From Mesostigma viride (Eukaryota; Streptophyta; Mesostigmatophyceae; Mesostigmatales; Mesostigmataceae): a DNA stretch of 64,000 nt. The notes under the pieces are model-generated. The model did not search any database. It saw only the letters and a list, made by a program, of their open reading frames with translations, and was not told where the DNA came from. Each line of letters starts with the position of its first letter. Positions within the stretch are counted from its first letter, which is position 1. Of this stretch, positions 35,101 to 55,606 are shown in pieces. The DNA is taken from NCBI GenBank assembly GCA_009746045.1, contig RPFO01000076.1:3641420-3705419 (forward strand). The letters run 5' to 3'. Position numbers and translations under genes: made by a program.

Positions 35101-37471
35101 ACACTTCACCCTCTGGTCTAGCTGGTTTGGGATGCCACACTTTACCCTCTGGTCTAGCAGGTTCGACTTTACCCTCTGGTCTAGCTGGTTTGGGGTGCCA
35201 CACTTTACCCTCTGGTCAAGCTGGTTTGGGATGCCCCACTTTACCCTCTGGTCTAGCTGCTTCGGGATGCCACACTTTGCCCTCTGGTCTAGCTGCTTCG
35301 GGATGCCACACTTTACCCTCTGGTCTAGCAGGTTCGACTTTACCCTCTGGTCTAGCTGGTTTGGGGTGCCACACTTTACCCTCTGGTCTAGCTGCTTCGG
35401 GATGCCACACTTTACCCTCTGGTCTAGCTGGTTCGGGATGCCACACTTCACCCTCTGGTCTAGCTGGTTTGGGGTGCCACACTTTACCCTCTGGTCTAGC
35501 TGGTTCGGGATGCCCCACTTTACCCTCTGGTCTAGCTGCTTCGGGATGCCACACTTTACCCTCTGGTCTAGCTGGTTTGGGGTGCCACACTTTACCCTCT
35601 GGTCTAGCTGGTTCGGGATGCCCCACTTTGCCCTCTGGTCTAGCTGGTTCGGGATGCCACACTTTGCCCTCTGGTCTAGCTGGTTCGGGATGCCCCACTT
35701 TACCCTCTGGTCTAGCTGGTTCGAGGTGCCCCACTTTACCCTCTGGTCTAGCTAGTGCGGGATGGTATTACATCGTCTCAGGCAGCACGCAATGGCTAGC
35801 GCTGCCATGGTATGCTATCCTCTGTCCACCGCCCCCCCGGATTATGTTACGGTCTCCATCCACCCTTGGCCTTCTTGATCCAGCGCGCCACATCCCCACT
35901 ACTAGCACGCTCCTCCCCTATGGCACCACACCTCTGTGGCATGCGGCACTGCCAAAGCACCCCCCAGCTCACCTTACAAAGAATTGAATGCGGCAGCGAT
36001 ATCAAATAATTAGTCCCAATAAATAAATGTGCGTCCTATCCGACGGCAGACTACACTACGAACCGCATGCCACGCTATCCTACCAAGCGTCCCACCGCGC
36101 ACCATACCATTACCATCTACCCCCCGCCCCACGCGCTGTACACATGCTGAGGCCCGTCATGGTGTCGCATCTCACCGTGAGCGCGTCCCGAAACGTGCGC
36201 ACCAAACACTGCCCGACGTCACCCTTGGGCGCCGGCGGCGACACATCCAGCGAGGGGAAACATGGGCGCAGCGCGGCCGCACCGTCCGCCGGTAGGGGGG
36301 GCCCCCGCTCTTTGGGCCTGCCACCCCCCTGGCCCGAGGTCACGGCCTCGCCGGACAGCTTGAGGCGCTGCAGGTGCACTGCTGCCCAGCCAATGTGCAT
36401 GTTCGCGACCACGTCCTCCCCCACAGTGACACTCTCCTTCCCCCCTGGCCCAGCATCGCCGTCGCCGTCCTCATTGCCCGCCTTGTTGTCCAACCCCTGA
36501 CCAGCGTTCAGCACGCGCGCAACGTACTCCGCCGCTTGTAAACAATGCTCGGCCGCCCCAAAATCGTCGGCCACGCCCGCATAGTACCCCGCGAGCTGCG
36601 TCGCATTCTCCACCCAGTCATTCGGGCGGTAGTCGCCGGCCTCCAGCTGGCGCCGCAGCGTCAGCGAGCAGTAGCCAGCACTGCCCGCCGCGTCCCCCTT
36701 GGTGCCCAGCACCTGCGCCAGATAGAACGCTGTCGTGGTGAACAGGCGCTCGAGGGGGGGGACCGCGCCGCTGTCCAGAACCTGGCCGGGCTTGCGGCGC
36801 GCGCCAACAGAACAAGGGGGCGTGCCATCAGGGGGAGTGGTGCCAACCAAGGAGAGCGCCTCGGTCAGATCCGTCCGGCCCTTGCCCTCCATGTACAGCG
36901 CCTCAGCTTTACGGAGGTAGCCGAGGGACTTGTCCTCGTCGGCCCGGCCCGACCACACGATGGCAAGCATGTTGAAGCTGTCCTGCAGGGAGATGAGCAG
37001 ATCCTCCTGGGCGTCCCCGCCGGGCTTGCTCGCATATTGGCGGTCAAACTCCCGGTTGGCCTCGGTCAGGTAGAACTCGCCCCTGCCCGTGTGCTCGGTC
37101 TCCACGTCGATGCTGCCTAGTTTGTGGAGGATCTTGGCGAGCACCCGGCGCGCCTCGAGCACGTCTGCCTCGGGCATGCCGTTCGGCGCGACGCCATCGG
37201 AGAAGCTAGGCGCGCTGGACAGCGCGAGCACTCCCGTAGAAGTCTTGCCATCCAGACTTTGCTCCTCGCCTTGGTCAGCTACCGATATGCCAAGGTACGT
37301 TTTGACGATAGTCACCTCAAGCGTGTTGAGAAGCTTTGCGGCCTCGTACTTGGATTTGTAAGGCTCACTCTCTGAATCCTCAATCAACCGCAACCTTTCC
37401 ACTTCTTTATTCGTCTCCTCAAACGTCTCGTCGGCAAAACGTCGCCAGCTTGAAGCCGTCGGGTTTCCCAT
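29194..37471 (-). CDS. KIFBP: KIF-binding protein (KBP family), four exons
   Basis: Exons on the minus strand: 37471-36176, 30972-30754, 30001-29829 and 29449-29194. All junctions are GT-AG and frame is kept (phases 0, 0, 2), giving 647 aa; human KIFBP has 621. Exon 1 opens MGNPTASSW and carries EPYKSKYEA, then helical TPR-like repeats (LQDSFNMLAIVWSGRADEDK, FYLAQVLGTKGDAAGSAGYC, LTLRRQLEAGDYRPNDWVEN). Exons 2-4 hold the KBP C-terminal domain: YVLDGFVTEHVNCLSYMSSA, FEHDPVRRARIHKRR, HHELAEIYRAIMEIKIE, and the end EISREMSLLLPPKLDTLL. In animals KBP binds kinesin motor domains and controls their attachment to microtubules. The algal role is not known, though cilia or kinesin transport is plausible. 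Intron 1 (5.2 kb) is swollen by satellites. The start ATG is the first in the frame and fits the family N-terminus. Confidence 0.92.
29742..29850 (-). repeat. Tandem copies of a KBP exon-3 donor border
   Basis: The true border CAGGAGATGCCCAG|GTGGGTGCC (near 29829) is followed inside the intron by GCAGGAGATGCCCACGTAGGTGCC and GCAGGAGATGTTCAGGTGAGGC. The last keeps a usable GT donor. Confidence 0.85.
30578..30640. repeat. 9-bp tandem repeat ACGCTTCCC in KBP intron 2
   Basis: About seven copies, embedded in a region with scattered CCACGC motifs. Confidence 0.9.
30993..31292. repeat. 7-bp array GGGGTCA, about 40 copies
   Basis: Pure at first, with extra G residues toward 31290. It lies about 20 nt upstream of the intron-1 acceptor of KBP, so the transcript carries (TGACCCC)n next to the splice site. 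Runs of four G every seven bases on the + strand are strong G-quadruplex candidates. Confidence 0.96.
31465..31700. repeat. 78-bp tandem repeat, three copies
   Basis: Units begin GTTCAGGGCTCAGG at about 31470, 31548 and 31626, each with GTCAGGGTTTCAAGGTCTTG. They lie in KBP intron 1. Confidence 0.9.
31985..35755. repeat. 36-bp minisatellite, about 104 copies, in KBP intron 1
   Basis: The unit reads roughly CTCTGGTCTAGCTGGTTTGG followed by GATGCCACACTTTACC. Variable sites are TTT/TTC/CTT, A/G before TGCC, and GGTCTAG/CGTCTAG. Four units (34280, 34450, 35165, 35335) lack the same 9 bp. A one-base loss (TTTCCC) occurs only near the left end (32426, 32714, 32927). Larger duplications are visible: 9 units (33561 and 33885) and 25 units (33991 and 34873). 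Because 36 is divisible by three and the unit has few stops, frames of up to 1082 codons run through it on both strands; these are not genes. Confidence 0.97.
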
Positions 37472-39904
37472 TGTCTATACGTCAACCTCAAGAAACCGTA
37501 GAGGGAGGTTACCACCGTAAAATCCAGACTGTCATCAACCCCAGCAGATGCTGCAAACCAAGCACGGGTTGCCCTTGCACGTTTGGTAAACCTTTCACCT
37601 TCTCACTGCGTCTGCCAAGAAAACGAAAACGCAAGGCGTACTAGTGTTAACGTAATCTTATGGGGTTGTGGGGTGGTCGAGCATGCGGGGTGCATTAAGG
37701 CCTGCAGGACCTACCTCGGTGTTATTCAACTATTCAACTATATTAAAAACCATGTATAGTAAACGTCGACAAATATATCCCTGCGTTACTTGAATTAATG
37801 AATATCCCAGTTGGTAACCAGCTGGTCGATACGTGGTACCTCTTCACCTATTGATATTCCTATTGGTAAATAAAAATACCCATTTACCCGGAAATTAGGT
37901 AATGAATATCCCTGGTGGAATCGTCTGGAATGCCATGCGTGCCAGCCAGCAGTGAACACCAGCTGCCACGTGTAACAAGATGCAGCGTTTAGGTCGGCAG
38001 CGCTGGTTGCTGGCTGCTGCGCAAGAGCGCATCCCGAGACGATCCCTCAGAAGCTATCGCCTCGCTTCATGCCAGCGGGGCATTGCGATAGACTGGTGTT
38101 GACGTCGTTTATGTTGTATGGCTCTCCATCGCGAGTCGCAATTACCTATGCACCCGGTGAAAATGGCGTGTTCTTCAGTGAGGCTGTTCACGCCGCGATT
38201 CCCGCGTTTTCAGGGAAATTCAAGAGCTTGCTCTGTTGCCTCAATTTCAGCGGGAATTAGTCGATCGAAGGAGGCTGTGACGCGCGCTGAGTAAGCCGAG
38301 TCCCGTGGTGTGGTACGAAGGGGCAACTGGCAACTTTTTAGCGTTCATATTGAAGTTGAAGCCCTCAATAATCTCAATTGTTGCGCCATGGTTGTTGGTG
38401 TAATGTGTTTCCGTCACGAACTTTGCCTGCAGTTATTGCCGATGGTGGCCGAAGCGGAGGCTTGCGCTGCATGGCTTCCGCACTATGTGTCGGAAAGCTC
38501 ATCCTGCCACACTGCGCGGCAGTTCAGCCGTCTGTCAGGCTGCGAGGGACCGGCTGATTGCCGAGCCCGAGCTGGAACCGGGGATGGTGGCCGGGCTTGA
38601 AGGGAAACTAAATGACATTATCGTGGTATGTTCTCGTTGTATTCGGTCGGAAAGACACTTTGTCAACGACATGGACGCACCATGGTTTGTGCGAGGGAAA
38701 CACGGGAGACCTTGCGGACTTGTTCATGATATTTTTCGCCTGATGCGTGGCGTCGCCGCCTGCTCTCTTCTGTAGGTTAGAAACAGGCATGCATGTGGCA
38801 AAGATTTGGCGTGGATGTATACCTGTTGGGCAGCATTATAGAATTAGCAACACTATCTGCCATTTCATGGTCTATTTACTTTTGTTATGCCGTGGTGCTG
38901 TGCAATCGTCGTTTCCAAACTAACGGGCTTTGCAATCGGTTGGGGCTGGCATTAAATTTCTTATTTGGAGGGAACATTGTCATAAGACAAGCAAGACAAT
39001 TTAATGATTTGCCCGCTGACTAATGTGCGAGTATTGTGTACTGTGGACTGCCCAGATAGAAGCATATGACACTACATGTTGATGGTGTGAACAGAGGTAT
39101 CAGGCTTGGCGTCGACAACCCTCCTCAGGATAGCATGCCCTGTAGGTAATCTTTTTTGGATTCCCTTTAGGATCTGCTTGTCCAGATAGCGTGCTCACTG
39201 GGGATGATGCGTCCCCAAGCGCACGCGCCCTCTGCCCTCACCACCTGTGGGAGCACATGGGTGCCCGTTGGGCACCTGGATGGGCCTGATGCATAGGTGA
39301 TACTGATACTCATGTTGAGAGCATGGCTATTTGTATCGGATACCTGTGTGACTTGTGACTTGCCTAAATGGTCAGGACTTGCCACGCGCAGCCAAAGGGC
39401 ACGGAGGACTTGTTTTGTCGTGTTAGGTCATGGGCAGCAGCGCTGGGTGCAGCCAATCATTCGTGCCTGGGCATCATGGGTGCTGTTTGGGCTGTTGCCT
39501 GTGGAGTGTCTGTGTGTGTGTGTCTGTTCCTGGTGGCGTGGGTGGGGCCTCGCCCACCTGCGCACACCCGTTGAAATCACAGGACCTGTGTATTTTCTTC
39601 TTCTGCTCCCGCCCGCCCGGTGGTATCTTTCTTTTTATATCAGGACCCAATTACACTCCCTTACACCCGATTACGTCCCCCTCCCACTCGATTAGGTTCC
39701 TCCCCCACCGATCACATTCCCCTCCCCCCCACCGATCACGTTCCCCCCCCCAGATCACTGCCTCCCCCCCCGATCACGGTCCCCCCCCCCCCCCCGATTA
39801 TGTTCCCCCCCACCCGATTAGGTTCCCGGTTCTTCTTGCGTCCGCCCCTGTGTCCCCTTACAACCTGCCTGCCCCCACCCTCCCCTTCTCACCCGCCACC
39901 ACAG
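37472..39904. promoter_or_regulatory. Divergent interval between KBP and PTOX
   Basis: It must contain the KBP promoter and the first exon(s) of PTOX, including the plastid transit peptide, since the two genes are transcribed away from each other. I could not place those exons: small + frames at 38069-38260, 38310-38600 and 38485-38775 show no PTOX-like sequence. A motif AATACCCATTTACCCGGAAA (37876-37895) recurs near 46556 and, degraded, near 6138. Confidence 0.4.
39655..39835. repeat. C-rich imperfect tandem repeat before a PTOX exon
   Basis: Repeated units resemble CCGATCACGTTCCCCCCCC or CGATTACGTTCCC, about 20-27 bp each. It lies just upstream of the splice acceptor at 39904 and resembles a stretched pyrimidine tract. 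Confidence 0.85.
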
Positions 39905-50992
<11,088 letters not shown>

Positions 50993-51589
50993 TCGCATGA
51001 GAAGCTTTTCGCCAGGTCGCGTGATGGCATGCGTGAGGAGCGTGCACCTTGTGCTTTGCAATCCTTTAAGTGGCCAGACATGCTGAATAAGCACTATCGC
51101 TGGACATCATTAAAATGAAATAGACATTCAGCGCAGGCAAGACAAATGAGCAGGGCTAATGACGTAGCTGCCCCAAGCCAGCATGACGAAACTATCGCCG
51201 ATTATGGAAGTTAAGGGAGACGCAGGCATGGCGGCATGGACAAATATGTGGCCTATGTGCAGTCGCATGTTGCGGAAGCTGCTGTGCCGTTCATTCCATG
51301 AGGATTCCGTGCTCCTTGCCCATGCGGTGCTCCGTGCTCCATGGGAGGCACCTTGTTGATCACTCGGTCACAAGGGCGAGACAGTCTGGTGAATTATTTT
51401 TCCATTACAAACATTCACAGTAATTCTCCGCACCGCACGAAAGTGGGTGTAACGAGTGCATACTTCGGGGATCCCCAGCCATGCTTGCCCACATAGGTTC
51501 AGGCAATCTTAGGTAGAGTCGTGCTTGAATGCTGGAGAAGATTGGTTAGCAACCTTGTTGTATCAAAGAGATAACCAGCGCAAGTTGGT
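50993..51589. other. PTOX 3' region and spacer
   Basis: Holds the presumed 3' UTR. A TGTAA, the polyadenylation signal of many chlorophycean algae, occurs near 51449, but the transcript end cannot be fixed. No other gene seen. Confidence 0.4.
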
Positions 51590-52285
51590 CTCGAAATCAG
51601 CCCCAAAACGGAGGCCCTGGCTCTCGGCATGGCCGGACCCCCGCCCCCACTCCGCCTCTTAGACGACACCGAGGTCAACTATCCTACTTCAGGCCGCTTC
51701 AAGTTGCTTGGCAGTTGGCTTCCCGACTGCGAGGACGACCTGAAGACACGGATAGGCATGGCGTGGGCGCAACTCCATGGCCACCGCCGCTGGTGGAGCA
51801 ACCTCGCCCTACCTCAGATCGTCAAGCGTGACCTCTTCAAGGTCGTCATTCTGACGATCCTGACCTACGGCGCCGAGCCCTGGACACTGACGCAGGAGCT
51901 GGAGCAACAACTCGACGGCAACGTCACCGATGCTGCGCAAGGCCCTTACAGTAATATATCCCCTTTGGTTTGCACATTAGTAATGAGGATTTGTACGCTG
52001 ATTTGCCCTATGTTTCCCACATTCTTAGGCACAGGCGCCTGGGCCTAGCCGGGCACCTGGCCCGCACAGATCAGGTAGACACATCAGATAGACTACACCA
52101 AGCCCGCCCAGACTGGGCGTTTTGTCCTAGCTCACCTGGCGTGCCCCCGGCCGCGCGCGGCAGGGCCGCCACCCGTGGACTTTTCGTGATAGACTCGGCA
52201 TGGACATGTGCTACCCTAGACGAGACGGGCTCACACCCGGGCAGCCTCCTGGTTTGTCTGTAATATGGAGGCAGATACGGGTGTC
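51590..52285 (+). mobile_element. RTE-like LINE, fragment lacking both ends
   Basis: Covers the post-RT C-terminal region from SPKTEALALGMAG to the VCL stretch (about 52262), with a frameshift near 51945. It stops before the 3' hairpin and is joined directly to the 5' part of the next copy, so it was truncated by that insertion or by recombination. Confidence 0.88.
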
Positions 52286-52335
52286 TGTAATACGGGGGCG
52301 TCGGTCTCCTCTGCTCCCCGCTCGCCGTACGCCAC

Positions 52336-55275
52336 ATGGGCGAACCCCAGCTGGTCAACGCTCGGCTCCTCGTGGCCACTTTTCATTCGATGGAGGGCCA
52401 CTCGACCTACGCCCTGACGGTGGGCGTTGGTTACGCACCCCACTCCGGCCACCCAGAACAAGACCGCAAGGACTTCTTTGCAGCGCTGGAGAACCTGGCG
52501 AACGGCATCCCTGGTCGCAACTACCTCGCTCTGCTGCTGGACGCCAACGCCACGCTACCACCGGGTACTGGCGGATGTCAGCACGCCCCCAACGGTACGG
52601 TCTCCAATGCCAACACCGAACTTTTTGCTGATTTGCTTACGACATGCGATTTGGTCCCTGCCAACACGCGCTTTCCACATAGTCCAGATGCTTTGGTCAC
52701 ACACACCTCGCCAACTGGCACTGAACGCTGCATTGACTATGTTGTAATGCGCAAACGTCATCAAGGATCTGTACTAGCTGCTCGCTCGCATGTGATCCCC
52801 CTGGTGCGCTCCGATCATCGCATCGTCACCGCCCGCATCCGCCTGCGATTCCCCTCGCCCTTTCGTAAGCACGTGGCACCACCTGATTTGCGCACACTTC
52901 AGTTGCTCGAGAAATCTGACGACGCTCTGGAGGACTTCCCTGAAAAACGCGCCCACAAGCGCGCCGCAGAGGCGTTCGTCGACGCGCTGGACATCCCGGC
53001 CAGCCACGCCCAGCTGTTCGCTGCCGGCCCGGCATCGGCCCTTCGGCACCTCGCTGACAAGCTGCCCGCGGCCGGGGCCCTACTGCCCCCCCGCCGCCCG
53101 CCCCGCTTCACCAGCCTGCACCGGCTCCCCGCCGTCATCCAGGCCCGGCAAGCCCTGCGCGACAACCGCGACCCCGCCCGCTACGCCCGCCTCAAAGCCG
53201 ATTACCACTCGGCCATCCGGCAGGCGACCAAGGAGCAGGAGGACCTTCATGTCCGCGAGTACTTCGCCCACCTCAAGGACCAGCACGGCAAGTACGCCTG
53301 GACCCGCCTGCGTCACGCCCAACGGCCCGCCGGCGGCGCGCAGCCGGCGCCGCGGACGCTCTCTGGCTCACCGCAGCAGCAGCTCGACCAGTGGTATTCC
53401 TCCCAGTCCCGGCTGCTCGGCGCCCCCCCGCCGCCTCCGCCGCTTGGCCCTCTGGCGGCCGCACGCCTGGCAGTAGCACCGGCGGACGTCCCTGCGCCGC
53501 CCACGCCGCCCGCCGCTGAGCAGGACTACACGTACCCAGCCCTGACGGAACCCCTGGCCCACCCCAACGAGCTCCCGCCGTTCACCGAGCTCGAGCTGAG
53601 CACCGCCGCCAAGCAACTCCGCTTCTATGCTGCCGTTGGACCTGACCAGCTCCCAGCCCCGGTGATTAAGCTGACGGCGCTCACGGGGTTCCTGCTTGAC
53701 GTCTGCAACCGGATCCTGCTTGCCGACGCGCCGCCGATTCCTGAGTGGCAGCACAGCTACCGTATTATGCTGTACAAAAACAAAGGTTCCCCTGACGACC
53801 CCGCCAACTACAGAGGAGTCTGCATCCAGAGCGCCGCACTTAAGTTGTTCATGCGCATGATCCTCAACCGCCTTCGTTCTGCTCTCGACTGTCACCTTGG
53901 GGAAAGTCAAATGGGCTTCCGTCCTGGGCGCAACACCGTCATGGCCATCTTCGTCGCGCGTCGCCTCTTCGAGGAAATCGCTCTCCTGCAACCTGGTGAG
54001 TTTCCCGCCATCCTGATCTTCGTCGACTTCATCAAGGCTTTTGATTCTGTCCTCTGGGACGCTCTATGGGCTGTACTTGCTCGCGCTCGCGTCCCCACTC
54101 CCCTGATTACCGTCATCCGCACGCTGTATGAGGGGTCGACCACTTCGGTGCGCACTCAACACGGCATTACCCCGCCCTGCCCACTGCAGACCGGCGTCTG
54201 GCAGGGTTGCGTCCTGTCGCCGTACCTGTTTATTATTGTAGTGGATTATGTCATGCGCCAGGCACGTGCTCGCTTTGCTAGCATTGCAGGCCGTGCCCCT
54301 GGCCTAGCGATCACGAACGAGCTTGGGGAAGGGGGGCCGACTAACAAGCAGAATTTACTAGCTGACCTCATTTATGCCGACGACATCACGCTCATCGAGA
54401 AGCCGGAGTCTGCCCAACTTTGGCTGGACTGCCTGGCGCTCGAGGCTCGGGCGGTTGGTCTAGAAATCAGCCCCAAAACGGAGGCCCTGGCCCTCGGCAT
54501 GGCAGGGCCCCCACCCACACTCCGCCTCTTAGACGATGCCGAGGTCAACTACCCTACTTCAGGCCGCTTCAAGCTGCTCGGCAGTTGGCTTCCCGACTGC
54601 GAGGACGACATGACGACACGGATCGGCATGGCGTGGGCGCACCTCCATGACCACCGCCGCTGGTGGAGCAACCCCGCCCTACCCCGGATCGTCAAGCGTG
54701 ACCTCTTCAAGGTCGTCATTCTGACGATCCTGACCTACGGCGCCGAGACGTGGACACTGATGCAGGAGCTGGAGCAACGACTCGACGGCGCCGTCACCAA
54801 GATGCTGCGCAAGGCCCTTAACATCCCCTTTGGTTTGCACATTAGTAATGAGGATTTGTACGCTGATTTGCCCTATGTTTCCCACATTATTAGGCACAGG
54901 CGCCTGGGCCTAGCCGGGCACCTGGCCCGCACAGATCAGGTAGATACATCAGATAGACTAGCTGGCACCAAGCCCGCCCAGCCTGGGCGATATGTCCTCA
55001 CCTGGCGTGCCCCCGGCCGCGCGCGGCAGGGCCGCCACCCGTGGACTTTTCGTGATAGACTCGGCATGGACATGTGCTACACTAGACGTGACGGGCTCAC
55101 CCCCGGGCAGCCTCCTGGTTTGTCTGTAATATGGAGGCAGATGGTGCGCAAGGATAGATGGCAAGTAGTGATGAAGGAGACCACCCCCAAGCCTGTGGGG
55201 GCTCCGCGTGTGACCAAGTATGGCATTCATAGCGATTCGGGCCGCGGTGCCCACACCCCTGTAACTAGGACCTAG
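52336..55275 (+). CDS. LINE ORF: endonuclease and reverse transcriptase
   Basis: Residues 1-165 are the C-terminal part of an APE-type (EEP) endonuclease: GVGYAPHSGH, LLLDANA, ERCIDYVVM and the catalytic SDHR. The N-terminal strands with the first Asn and Glu are not in this frame, so the ORF is either 5'-truncated or starts upstream. A Pro/Ala-rich linker follows. The RT spans about residues 450-760: RIMLYKNKGSPDDPANYRGV, MGFRPGRNT, FVDFIKAFDSVLWDAL, GVWQGCVLSP and the catalytic LIYADDITLI. In block 5 a Trp replaces the usual Arg. The C-terminus has ILTYGAETWTL, a basic helix and RRLGLAGHLARTD, as in RTE and related clades. The enzyme would nick DNA and copy the element RNA in place. No stop or frameshift is seen. 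Confidence 0.93.
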   Translation: MGEPQLVNARLLVATFHSMEGHSTYALTVGVGYAPHSGHPEQDRKDFFAALENLANGIPGRNYLALLLDANATLPPGTGGCQHAPNGTVSNANTELFADLLTTCDLVPANTRFPHSPDALVTHTSPTGTERCIDYVVMRKRHQGSVLAARSHVIPLVRSDHRIVTARIRLRFPSPFRKHVAPPDLRTLQLLEKSDDALEDFPEKRAHKRAAEAFVDALDIPASHAQLFAAGPASALRHLADKLPAAGALLPPRRPPRFTSLHRLPAVIQARQALRDNRDPARYARLKADYHSAIRQATKEQEDLHVREYFAHLKDQHGKYAWTRLRHAQRPAGGAQPAPRTLSGSPQQQLDQWYSSQSRLLGAPPPPPPLGPLAAARLAVAPADVPAPPTPPAAEQDYTYPALTEPLAHPNELPPFTELELSTAAKQLRFYAAVGPDQLPAPVIKLTALTGFLLDVCNRILLADAPPIPEWQHSYRIMLYKNKGSPDDPANYRGVCIQSAALKLFMRMILNRLRSALDCHLGESQMGFRPGRNTVMAIFVARRLFEEIALLQPGEFPAILIFVDFIKAFDSVLWDALWAVLARARVPTPLITVIRTLYEGSTTSVRTQHGITPPCPLQTGVWQGCVLSPYLFIIVVDYVMRQARARFASIAGRAPGLAITNELGEGGPTNKQNLLADLIYADDITLIEKPESAQLWLDCLALEARAVGLEISPKTEALALGMAGPPPTLRLLDDAEVNYPTSGRFKLLGSWLPDCEDDMTTRIGMAWAHLHDHRRWWSNPALPRIVKRDLFKVVILTILTYGAETWTLMQELEQRLDGAVTKMLRKALNIPFGLHISNEDLYADLPYVSHIIRHRRLGLAGHLARTDQVDTSDRLAGTKPAQPGRYVLTWRAPGRARQGRHPWTFRDRLGMDMCYTRRDGLTPGQPPGLSVIWRQMVRKDRWQVVMKETTPKPVGAPRVTKYGIHSDSGRGAHTPVTRT

Positions 55276-55330
55276 ATAGCTTATACCATCCATTCCATCC
55301 CATGTTCCGCTCCCACTGAGGGCTTATGCT

Positions 55331-55349
55331 CACGTGACGCAGTCACGTG
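55331..55349 (+). other. 3' hairpin of the LINE
   Basis: CACGTGAC-GCA-GTCACGTG forms an 8-bp perfect stem with a 3-nt loop just before the TTAA tail. It is present at every intact 3' end of this family (25155, 25761, 57575 and 61317 too). It is a likely recognition structure for the element's reverse transcriptase. Confidence 0.85.
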
Positions 55350-55369
55350 TCTATTAATTAATTAATTAA

Positions 55370-55606
55370 TGGAGGCAGATGGTACGCAAGGATAGCTGGC
55401 AAGTAGTAATGAGGGAGACCACCCCCAAGTCTGTGGGGGCTCCGCGTGTGACCGCGTTTGGCATTCATAGCGATTCGGGCTGCGGTGCCCACAACCCTGT
55501 AACTAGGAACTAGATAGCTAGCATCATCCATTCCACATCCCGAGCAAGATAGTGCGAAAGATCTAATCTACCCCTGTAACTAGGACCTAGATTAATTAAT
55601 TAATTA
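55370..55606 (+). mobile_element. LINE 3' fragment, variant subfamily
   Basis: Repeats the end of the LINE (from ATGGAGGCAGATGGT) with several substitutions, but lacks the CACGTG hairpin. It goes directly from AACTAGGACCTAGA to (TTAA)n, which it shares with the element at 55590 on the other strand. Confidence 0.85.

Larger units (their letters stand above)
52286..55370 (+). mobile_element. RTE-like LINE with intact main ORF and (TTAA)n tail
   Basis: The body holds a 979-codon ORF (52336-55275), then about 55 bp of 3' UTR, the hairpin at 55331-55349, TCTA and a TTAA tail. It is the youngest-looking non-LTR copy in the window. Confidence 0.9.

Noticed and set aside
31985-35755. CRISPR array
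   Set aside because: Units are contiguous, without unique spacers, and the DNA is clearly eukaryotic.
32739-35987. A 1082-codon open frame and several others of 466-933 codons on both strands
   Set aside because: They are translations of the 36-bp minisatellite. A unit divisible by three with few stops leaves several frames open at once, and the array lies inside KBP intron 1.
36545-37120. 191-codon + strand frame opposite KBP exon 1
   Set aside because: The minus strand encodes clear KBP homology here, so the + frame is its shadow.
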